Shown piece by piece: positions 1 through 6,885 of a DNA stretch of 30,128 bases. The notes beneath the pieces are model-generated. The model ran no database searches, was not told where the DNA came from, and was given only the letters and a program-made list of their open reading frames with translations. The stretch lies in assembly GCA_964555935.1 (NCBI GenBank), contig CAZKUN010000098.1, forward strand, positions 1 to 30,128, read 5' to 3'. The position numbers were made by a program, and so were the translations under genes. Position 1 is the first letter of the stretch. Every line of letters begins with the position of its first letter. This DNA comes from CAZKUN01 sp964555935 (lineage in GTDB: Bacteria > Armatimonadota > Zipacnadia > Zipacnadales > VGFC01).

Positions 1-2
1 GG

Positions 3-1028
3 GGGGATCTGCTGTGCGTGCGAGTGGTCTCGCTGCTGATCGGTCTCTGCGCGCTGCCGGCCGTGTGGATGACCGCGCGAACACTGTGGCCCGAGAGCCG
101 ATGGCGCCCTGCCGTCACGCTCGCGGTGTTTGCCGGGCTCCCCATGACGCCGTACATGACCGCCATGCTCAACAATTCCACGTTGGCCATGACGCTGATC
201 TCACTCATTGTCTGGCTCTGCGCCCATTTGGCGATGGGCGCGAGCGACCGGCGGACATGGCTCGGACTCGGCGCGTGCCTGGGACTGCTGCTGCTGACGA
301 AGGTGACGGGCTCCTGGACGCTGGTCCTCATCGGGCTGACGGGCTACATCGCCATCCGCAAGACCCCACGTGACGCGGCGCGGGCGACGATGGTGAACGC
401 GCTGCTGAGCGCGGGGTTGGTGGTGCTGATCGCCGGACCGTGGCTGGCGCGCAACCAGGCGGTCTACGGGACGATGCTTCCTGAACGCGTGAGTGACCGG
501 AGAGGCAACGAAGGTGGGTTCATCGGCTTCCTGGCCTATCCCGAGGATGCGTGGATGGCGTTTACGGCGGGCTGGAAACAGACGCTGGCGACGCTGTACA
601 TGCCGTATTGGCTGATCCAACCGTACGCGCGCGAGTTGTGGCTCAGGGAAGCGGCGATGGTTCTGGCCGCCTTGACCGCGGCAGGGCTGGCAGTCGGGGT
701 GGCCAGGAAGGCAGTCGCGCGGAAGACTGGCGCGTGGGGCCGCCGGGATGCCTACATGGCGAGCGTGGTGGCCGCGATGGGGGTAGCGGGCGTGATGGTC
801 GTCTACATGAGCGTCCGCGACTACCTCATCGTTGTATCGGGCGGACGGTACCTGTGGGAGGGCGTGAGCGCGGCGTCAGTCCTGGGGTGCGCCGGGCTGA
901 CCGCATACCGTCGGCGCTGGGTTTGCGGCGCCATCTCGGTATCGGTGATCGCGGGCCTGGTGTATCTCTCCGTTAGGTCATGGGGTGTGGTGACTTGGCT
1001 GGCGGCCACGCACCCGCCTGAGCTGTGA
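3..1028 (+). CDS. GT-C (PMT/ArnT-like) glycosyltransferase, 3' part
   Basis: The frame is open to the left window edge, so the start and the catalytic N-terminal loop are missing; GTG at 18 is only the first internal candidate. The visible part has many hydrophobic segments. It carries the pattern of family 39/83 glycosyltransferases: an Arg followed by a membrane helix (RVVSLLIGL), then a Pro-rich turn and an Asn pair (MTPYMTAMLNNSTLAM), then repeated helices and a basic C-terminal half. Such integral membrane enzymes transfer sugars from polyprenyl-phosphate donors to proteins or lipids. The family is assigned from the overall pattern, not from active-site residues, which lie upstream. It ends with TGA and is followed by 140 bp without a gene. 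Another polytopic membrane protein of unknown function is possible. Confidence 0.6.
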   Translation, partial: GDLLCVRVVSLLIGLCALPAVWMTARTLWPESRWRPAVTLAVFAGLPMTPYMTAMLNNSTLAMTLISLIVWLCAHLAMGASDRRTWLGLGACLGLLLLTKVTGSWTLVLIGLTGYIAIRKTPRDAARATMVNALLSAGLVVLIAGPWLARNQAVYGTMLPERVSDRRGNEGGFIGFLAYPEDAWMAFTAGWKQTLATLYMPYWLIQPYARELWLREAAMVLAALTAAGLAVGVARKAVARKTGAWGRRDAYMASVVAAMGVAGVMVVYMSVRDYLIVVSGGRYLWEGVSAASVLGCAGLTAYRRRWVCGAISVSVIAGLVYLSVRSWGVVTWLAATHPPEL

Positions 1029-1168
1029 CGCGTGACGATTCTGACTGCGCGATTCTGATGGACTCCTCCCGCCTGACCTGCTGTAGCCGAGTGAATTCCG
1101 GCGGAGTGACGCGGCAGGGCCTCCTCGCGATAGCGGGAACTACCTCGACAGTGGATCACCAGGGAGGG

Positions 1169-2569
1169 ATGCGCGTGCCGGACTTCTCACGCAGGGACTT
1201 CGTTGCCGCCGCCACCATCACCGGTCTGGGGTCAGTCGCCGGCGCCGCGCCGAACGATGACATCGTGGCGGGCCTGGACAGCATCGACACGATGCCCAAT
1301 GTCTGCGCCCATGAGCACTGGGGTAGCATTCCGTCGATTGCGCCCGATGACGTTGGGTTCGTCGCCGACAACATCGCCGGAGCGCAGTCGGATGAGACCA
1401 ACCTGTTCGACTTCCTGCTCTGCCCGTACCTCAACGGCTTCCTGAACATGGGTGGCTTCCCAGGCGGGCAACTCGCCCGCGACAGCGGCTACGCAAGTCC
1501 ATACGAGATGGCTAAGGACAAGCCGGCCGAGGTGCTGCGCGCCGTCAAGCCTCACCTGGAGAACCTGCGCGTCGCGGGCACGCTCACTTGCACGACGCTG
1601 GGGATCCGAGAGCTGTACGGCTTCGACATCGACACGGTCGATGAGCGCAACTTCGCCGATATCAGCGCCGAGATCAACACGTCGTACCGGGACATATTCG
1701 CGTGGTATCGTCGCGCGATGGCCATGGCGCATTTCTCGGACCTGATTCGCCCGACCGGGCTGAGCTTCATGTATGAGGAGCAGGATCACGCGCGCGCAGC
1801 TCGGGAGCTTGAGTTCACGCGTCCGATTCTGCGGATTGATGACTTCATCACCGCGCTGCCCGAGCCGAACAGTCGCGTGAGGTACTGCATCGAGAAGACC
1901 GGCGTCGAGCCCCAGGATGCGGCGTCATGGCGCGCGTTCCTCCGGCGCGTCTTCGAGCTGGCCGCCGAGAAGGGCAATGTGGGAATCAAGCAACTCCAGG
2001 CATACAGCCGGGAGCTGCTGTTCTTGCCGCGCGAGGACGCAGACGTGGACTTTGTGGGCGGCGGAGACACGCGCCCGTTCCAGGACTGGGTTCTGCACGA
2101 GTGCCTGAAGCTGGCGAACGAGTACGGTTGGCCGCACCAGATCCACGTCGGCACCGACAATCTGCCGGACTCGAACCCCTTTGGTCTGCGGAACCTGTTC
2201 GGCATGTATCCGCGGGTCAAGTTCGTGATGATCCACACGTGGCCGTTCCTGACTGAATCCGCGCACATCGCCCACCACACGCCCAACGCCTACATCGACA
2301 CCTGCTGGCTGCCGATCCTCAGCCCCGGGCACTTCGAGCAGGCGCTGCGGACATACCTCGGTTACGTCCCGGCCCACAAGATCATGCTCAGCCATGATGC
2401 AACCAGCGTGGAGATGGCCGCCGGCTCGGCTCGGCTGACACGGACGCACCTGAAGAAGATCCTGTCCGAGCGCATCCGCGACGGATGGATGGACGAGACG
2501 CAGGCCCTGCGCTTGGCGAAGAAGATGCTCCACGACAACGCGGTCGATGTCTACGCACTTGGAGGGTAG
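1169..2569 (+). CDS. Tat-exported amidohydrolase-family protein
   Basis: Metal-dependent hydrolase of the amidohydrolase superfamily (amidohydrolase-2 type TIM barrel), about 466 aa. The N-terminus has a twin-arginine signal (SRRDF, residues 7-11) followed by an Ala/Gly-rich hydrophobic stretch, so export by Tat is expected. A full set of candidate metal ligands is visible: H48-x-H50 at the end of strand 1, K274 (GIK), H326 (QIHVG), H356 (MIHTW) and D410 (LSHD). The frame is open upstream to 1025, but the upstream residues look non-coding. ATG 1169 lies directly after AGGGAGGG, and GTG 1175 gives better spacing, so the start could be either. The substrate is unknown; a lactone or sugar-derived ester fits the setting. 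It is followed after 5 bp by the beta-helix gene and probably shares its transcript. Confidence 0.85.
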   Translation: MRVPDFSRRDFVAAATITGLGSVAGAAPNDDIVAGLDSIDTMPNVCAHEHWGSIPSIAPDDVGFVADNIAGAQSDETNLFDFLLCPYLNGFLNMGGFPGGQLARDSGYASPYEMAKDKPAEVLRAVKPHLENLRVAGTLTCTTLGIRELYGFDIDTVDERNFADISAEINTSYRDIFAWYRRAMAMAHFSDLIRPTGLSFMYEEQDHARAARELEFTRPILRIDDFITALPEPNSRVRYCIEKTGVEPQDAASWRAFLRRVFELAAEKGNVGIKQLQAYSRELLFLPREDADVDFVGGGDTRPFQDWVLHECLKLANEYGWPHQIHVGTDNLPDSNPFGLRNLFGMYPRVKFVMIHTWPFLTESAHIAHHTPNAYIDTCWLPILSPGHFEQALRTYLGYVPAHKIMLSHDATSVEMAAGSARLTRTHLKKILSERIRDGWMDETQALRLAKKMLHDNAVDVYALGG

Positions 2570-2574
2570 CTGAC

Positions 2575-3819
2575 ATGCGCGCAATCACTGTATTGCTGGT
2601 GATCCTGGTCGCCGGGAGCCTTGCGACGGCCGATGTCAGTGCGAAGGACCACGGCGCGGTCGGTGATGGCGTGGCCGACGATACCGCGGCGATTCAGGCA
2701 GCGCTCGACGCGGCGGCGACGGATGGTCCTGTCTGCCTGCTGCCGGTGGGGACCTACCGCGTCGACGGCGCGCTGACCGTTCCTCCCGGGGTGACGCTGC
2801 GTGGCGCGTCGGGCGGGGTGCCACACTCTGAGCATCCGATCGGCACGCTGCTAATGGCGTATGGCGGGCGGGGCGACGCGAATGGCGAGCCGCTGGTGAC
2901 GCTGAAGCCGAACGCTGTGATCCGCAATATGATCATCCACTACCCCGAGCAGACCCTCCCGGACGTGCAGCCGTACCCCTGGACGATCCGCGCGGAGGGC
3001 GAGCTGTGCCAGGTCTACGACATGACGCTCACCAACCCGTATCAGGCCCTCGACTTCGGGACGAACTGGAACGAACTCCACACCGTGAGGAACGTCTTTG
3101 GCTGTCCCCTGAAGACCGGCGTGTTCATCGACCAATGCAGCGACATCGGCCGCATCGAGAACGTGCACTTCAACCCCAACTTCTGGACGCGGATGGCGAT
3201 CGAGCCGGGCTTCCCGGGCGGCGACATCAAGGCCTACCTCGAGAAGAACCTCGTGGGCTTCAAGATCGGGAGGACCGATTGGCAGTACATCACGAACTGC
3301 TTCGTGATCTTTCCGCTAATTGGCTTCCACTTCGACGACTTCGGCCATGGTCCCGGCAATGCGGTGATCACCCAGTCCGGCAGCGATATCGGCCCCGTTG
3401 CGATACAGGTCGACAGCGTGCAGCCGCACTCGGGCGTTCAGTTCGCGAACGCGCAGATCATGGGAACGGTCATCGTGGGCGAGAACAACCGCGGCCCGGT
3501 GAAGCTCGCGAACTGCGGGTTCTGGACGGTGCCCGAGACGAAGGTGCAGGTCGACAAGCGCGGCCCGAGCACGCTGTCGCTGACATCGTGTCACTTCTCG
3601 GACTGGGACTCCGCGGGTGAGGGCGAGCCGTGCATCCGGGCAAGTGGCGGGCGGCTGATCGTCAACGGGTGCGAGTTCATGGCCGAGGGCAAGCAACAGA
3701 TCGCGCTTGAGGAGGGGCTGACGGCTGCCACGATCACGGGTTGCACGCTGCGCGGTGAGGACGGCATCGTTGACAACTCCGGCGCCGACGTGCAGATCGG
3801 ACTGAACACGACGCACTGA
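2575..3819 (+). CDS. Secreted pectate-lyase-3/GH28-like beta-helix protein
   Basis: A 414-aa protein with a Sec signal peptide (about residues 1-23, hydrophobic LLVILVAGSLA). The segment KDHGAVGDGVADDTAAIQAA is the hallmark start of the Pfam Pectate_lyase_3 domain, also seen in phage tailspikes and GH28/GH55-type enzymes. The rest shows irregular beta-helix coils rich in Gly, Asn and Val. ATG 2575 is chosen because GGAGGG overlaps the stop of the upstream gene at proper distance and a signal peptide follows at once; the open frame extends upstream but only inside the preceding gene. The likely role is extracellular binding or cleavage of an acidic polysaccharide. Specific catalytic residues cannot be assigned. 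The dehydrogenase gene starts 8 bp downstream. Confidence 0.8.
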   Translation: MRAITVLLVILVAGSLATADVSAKDHGAVGDGVADDTAAIQAALDAAATDGPVCLLPVGTYRVDGALTVPPGVTLRGASGGVPHSEHPIGTLLMAYGGRGDANGEPLVTLKPNAVIRNMIIHYPEQTLPDVQPYPWTIRAEGELCQVYDMTLTNPYQALDFGTNWNELHTVRNVFGCPLKTGVFIDQCSDIGRIENVHFNPNFWTRMAIEPGFPGGDIKAYLEKNLVGFKIGRTDWQYITNCFVIFPLIGFHFDDFGHGPGNAVITQSGSDIGPVAIQVDSVQPHSGVQFANAQIMGTVIVGENNRGPVKLANCGFWTVPETKVQVDKRGPSTLSLTSCHFSDWDSAGEGEPCIRASGGRLIVNGCEFMAEGKQQIALEEGLTAATITGCTLRGEDGIVDNSGADVQIGLNTTH

Positions 3820-3827
3820 GGGCGCGC

Positions 3828-4697
3828 ATGGGCGAGACCGTCGGGTTGGTTGGAGTGGGGCTGGTCGGCGCGGCGCTCGCGGAGCGCTTGCTCGCGGCCG
3901 GTTACGGGGTCCTCGGCTACGACATCGTGTCTGAGAAGCGCGAGCATTTGGTGGACCTTGGCGGCGACGCCGCTGAGTGCGCTCGTGAGGTGGGCGAGAG
4001 GTGTGAGCGTGTCGTGCTATCGTTGATGACGTCTGAGATCGTGCGGGAAGTCGTCGGCGAACTGCTGTCGGCTGATTCGCCGCCCTCGCTGATTGTCGAT
4101 ACAACCACGGGCGAGCCGGAGGCGACTGAGGAGCTGGCCGCCCAACTCGGGGAACGAGGGGTCGCCCACCTCGACGCGACGATTTCGGGCAGCAGCGCCC
4201 AGGTGCGGGCGGGCGAGGCGCTGTTCACCATCGGCGGTGCGGAGGCCGATGTCGCGCGCGCTCAAGATCTGCTGGACACCTTCACCGACCGAGTGATCCA
4301 TGTCGGCCCGGCTGGATCGGGCGCGCGTTCGAAGCTTGTCATCAACCTCATCATGGGGCTGAACCGCGTTGCGTTGGCCGAGGGGCTGGCGTTTGCTGAG
4401 TCGATGGGGATGGAGTTGCACTCGTTGGTACCGGTGCTTGAGGCCTCAATGGCCTACTCGCGGATCATGGACACCAAGGCTGGCAAGATGGTGGATGGCG
4501 ACTTCTCAACGCACGGGCGCCTGGACCAGCACAGGAAGGACGTGGCGCTGATCCTGGAGACGGCGACTGGACTCGGCCAGGAACTGCCCCTGAGCGAGGC
4601 GCACCTCAACGTCCTCGACGCGGGAATTGCGGCCGGCGACGCTGAGTTGGATAATTCCGCGATCATCCAGGAGATGCGCAGGCGGCGGGCTGAATGA
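3828..4697 (+). CDS. Beta-hydroxyacid dehydrogenase (NAD-dependent)
   Basis: A 289-aa cytoplasmic oxidoreductase of the 3-hydroxyisobutyrate/tartronate-semialdehyde reductase family; the length is typical. The Rossmann motif GxGxxG is at G9-V-G11-L-V-G14, and D32 at the end of strand 2 suggests NAD preference. The substrate-binding motif appears as DATISGSSAQVRAGEALFTIGG-like sequence near residues 118-138. The catalytic lysine is K169 in GSGARSKLVINL, and the second conserved K237-D238 is in HRKDVAL. It probably reduces or oxidises a small hydroxyacid derived from uronic acids released by the secreted enzymes; the substrate is inferred. It ends 20 bp from the convergent AGE gene, and no clear intrinsic terminator is seen between them. 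Confidence 0.88.
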   Translation: MGETVGLVGVGLVGAALAERLLAAGYGVLGYDIVSEKREHLVDLGGDAAECAREVGERCERVVLSLMTSEIVREVVGELLSADSPPSLIVDTTTGEPEATEELAAQLGERGVAHLDATISGSSAQVRAGEALFTIGGAEADVARAQDLLDTFTDRVIHVGPAGSGARSKLVINLIMGLNRVALAEGLAFAESMGMELHSLVPVLEASMAYSRIMDTKAGKMVDGDFSTHGRLDQHRKDVALILETATGLGQELPLSEAHLNVLDAGIAAGDAELDNSAIIQEMRRRRAE

Positions 4698-4717
4698 GTG
4701 AGGCCGCGCCCGGTCAT

Positions 4718-5863
4718 CTAGCGCATGTCCATCAGCCGAATCGCTTCCTGGCACATGCCTACCACGTGGTAGTCGACCTTCCAGGCGTTGCCCTTGCTCT
4801 GGTCCTGGCTCGATGAGTACCACCCGCCGAACTCGGGATCGATGAAGTGCTGGTGCACGTACACAAGCGTCTGCGCCATCGGCGCCCAGAGGTCATTCCG
4901 CCCGCGGATCGCGGCGTGGTGCATCATCGCGCGGATGGCCTCGCACTGCTGCCACCAGCCTTTTTTCGGGTTGGTGACGGTGCCGGCGAGGGATGCGTTC
5001 GCGGCGATGCCGCCGTGGGTCGAATCGTACCCGACGCGCATGCCGTAATCAAGAAGCGTCTGCGCGAGCACCAGGTACTCCTTTGGATGACCCATCTCAA
5101 CCGCGCGAGAGAGGAGATACGCCCACTCGAACTGGTGCCCAATGTCGATTCGCCCGCCCTCGGCTGTGGGAAGTGGCTCCCAGTCCTCCCGGTATAGCTC
5201 CGGCAGGCCGTCCTCGGGCAGGTACTCGCCCCCGAACAGTCGCGCGATGATGGCGCCGGCCATGCTGCGTGGCGCATCCGACTTCATCGCCTGCTCAGCG
5301 GCCAGGCAGGCCTCGAAGAGGTGCATCATGGGGTTCTGCGAGTTCACGATCGGCCCATCATCCACGCTCGGTGAGAATTGGCGCGTCATCTTCGGCCTGA
5401 TCCCACCGAAGTCGTCGACGAAGTTCGCGATGATGGCTTGGGCGAGCGTGAGTTGGGATGTGTGGACGACGTGCTGGGTCAGCTTGGCCGCATGAGCGAG
5501 CCCGAACATGACGAACGCATGCCCGTAGCTGTCCTTCGTGTCGTCCTTGACCTCGCCGTTCCAGTCGACCGAGAAGTGCCAGCCCGAGTGCTCGTCATCG
5601 TAGAAGTTGGCCTGCAAGTACTCCGCGCCCCGAATCACGGCCTCAAGGTACGCCTTGTCGCCGGTCACTTCGTACCCCACCGCGAAATTGTAGAGCAACC
5701 GTCCTTGCGTGACGAGCGTGCCGACGGGATCGCCGACTCGTTTCCACTCGCGGTCGAGGTGAGGCAGGAAGATGCCGGATGCGGTCTGGGATGCGTCCAG
5801 CCAGTTTGGCAGGATGTCGGTGAGTAGGTGGTCGCGGAACCACTTCAAGTCAGGTTGAGCCAT
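4718..5863 (-). CDS. AGE-family sugar epimerase/isomerase
   Basis: A 381-aa cytoplasmic (alpha/alpha)6 barrel protein of the N-acylglucosamine 2-epimerase / mannose isomerase / cellobiose 2-epimerase family. Family motifs occur in order: QGRLLYNFA with R55, KDSYGHAF with H115, NPMMHLFEA near 177-185, IGHQFEWAYLL with H243, KKGWWQQCEA with W303-W304, and KVDYHVVGMCQEA with H366. H243 and H366 match the catalytic histidine pair of the family. The protein has no signal peptide. It would interconvert a C2-epimer or aldose/ketose pair among released sugars; which sugar cannot be told. It is divergent from the URO-D gene across 77 bp, which probably holds both promoters. Confidence 0.88.
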   Translation of the reverse strand: MAQPDLKWFRDHLLTDILPNWLDASQTASGIFLPHLDREWKRVGDPVGTLVTQGRLLYNFAVGYEVTGDKAYLEAVIRGAEYLQANFYDDEHSGWHFSVDWNGEVKDDTKDSYGHAFVMFGLAHAAKLTQHVVHTSQLTLAQAIIANFVDDFGGIRPKMTRQFSPSVDDGPIVNSQNPMMHLFEACLAAEQAMKSDAPRSMAGAIIARLFGGEYLPEDGLPELYREDWEPLPTAEGGRIDIGHQFEWAYLLSRAVEMGHPKEYLVLAQTLLDYGMRVGYDSTHGGIAANASLAGTVTNPKKGWWQQCEAIRAMMHHAAIRGRNDLWAPMAQTLVYVHQHFIDPEFGGWYSSSQDQSKGNAWKVDYHVVGMCQEAIRLMDMR

Positions 5864-5940
5864 TGCGTGGTTGCCTCGAAATCAGATAAGCTTGCCGGGC
5901 CATTGTAGCCCACCCGGAAGACCCGCACAAGGAATGCAAC
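5864..5940. promoter_or_regulatory. Divergent intergenic region (AGE / URO-D genes)
   Basis: Seventy-seven bases separate the starts of two divergent genes, so promoters for both must lie here or inside the genes. AAGGAATG precedes the URO-D ATG at 5941, and on the other strand GAGG lies about 12 nt before the AGE start. I could not pick convincing -35/-10 boxes or an operator palindrome. Confidence 0.45.
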
Positions 5941-6885
5941 ATGACCAGTCGCGAGCGTGTCAGAGCAGCGATCGACCACCGCGAAGCGGATCGCGCGCCA
6001 TACGTCATTGACCTCTGCCCGGACGCCTGGGATCAGCTTGAGCCGATCTCCGAGGGCAAGAGCCTGCAGGAGTTCGTCGATAACGACGTGCTGGACATCG
6101 GAGTGCCGTGGTGGTACTGGCACGAACTCGAGGCGGATTGGCGGGGGATGGACCCGCCCGCGAGTCGACCGAAGGTGATGGGGCGGGGGAGTTACGCGGA
6201 ACTGACCGAGAGCGTGAAACGCGCCAAGGAAACGAGCGACAAGTACCTGCTGGTGCGGCTGTATGGGATTCACTTCGAGATGGCCTACGTCGCGCGGGGC
6301 ATCGAGAATCTGCTGGCCGATATGGTGGGAGAGCCGGAGTTCGCGAAGCGACTGCACGCGTCGATTGTCGATCGCAACCTGGTGATGATGGAGAACTTCC
6401 TCTGCCTGAACGAGATCGACGGCGTGCTGCTGGGGAGCGACTGGGGCTCCCAGCGCGACCTGCTCATGTCGCCGGAGGCGTGGGACGAGATCATCGCCCC
6501 GGGCGAGCAGCGGATGTTCGATCTGGTCCACAGTTACGGGAAGGACGTGTGGATTCACTCGTGCGGGAACATCGAGAAGATCATCCCGAGGCTGGTTGAG
6601 ATGGGGATCGACGTCCTGAACCCCATCCAACCCGAGGCCATGGACATAGCGGCTCTGAAGCGCGACTATGGCGATCGGCTCGCGTTCTGGGGCGGCATCA
6701 GCACGCAGCAGACACTGCCGTATGGGACGCCCGATGAGCTGCGAGCCGAGGCCCGCTACGTGCGCGACCTGATGGGTGAAGGCGGCGGCTACGTCTTCTC
6801 GCCCGCGCAATCGATCCAGAGCGACGTGCCGACGGAGAATATACTCGCACTGCTCGAGGTCGCGAGGGAAAGCCGCTCTACCTGA
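5941..6885 (+). CDS. URO-D family protein (methyltransferase-like)
   Basis: A 314-aa protein of the uroporphyrinogen decarboxylase superfamily. It belongs to the broad non-haem branch related to corrinoid/methyltransferase proteins (MtaA/CmuA type), not to HemE. Visible family features: ERVRAAIDHREADRAP at the start, GSDWGSQRDLLMSPEAW (about 165-181), the candidate zinc ligands H206-x-C208 in WIHSCGN, FWGGISTQQTLP (249-260) and a C-terminal DVPTENILALLEVA. The third zinc Cys of true methyltransferases is not evident. This branch is highly expanded in uncultured polysaccharide degraders, and its reaction is mostly unknown. The stop overlaps the stop of the convergent GH gene by 8 bp. Methyl transfer is an inference from the family only. 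Confidence 0.85.
   Translation: MTSRERVRAAIDHREADRAPYVIDLCPDAWDQLEPISEGKSLQEFVDNDVLDIGVPWWYWHELEADWRGMDPPASRPKVMGRGSYAELTESVKRAKETSDKYLLVRLYGIHFEMAYVARGIENLLADMVGEPEFAKRLHASIVDRNLVMMENFLCLNEIDGVLLGSDWGSQRDLLMSPEAWDEIIAPGEQRMFDLVHSYGKDVWIHSCGNIEKIIPRLVEMGIDVLNPIQPEAMDIAALKRDYGDRLAFWGGISTQQTLPYGTPDELRAEARYVRDLMGEGGGYVFSPAQSIQSDVPTENILALLEVARESRST

Noticed and set aside
3316..4104. Minus-strand open frame (262 codons) across the beta-helix and dehydrogenase genes
   Set aside because: Spans two real genes antisense and is extremely Arg-rich.
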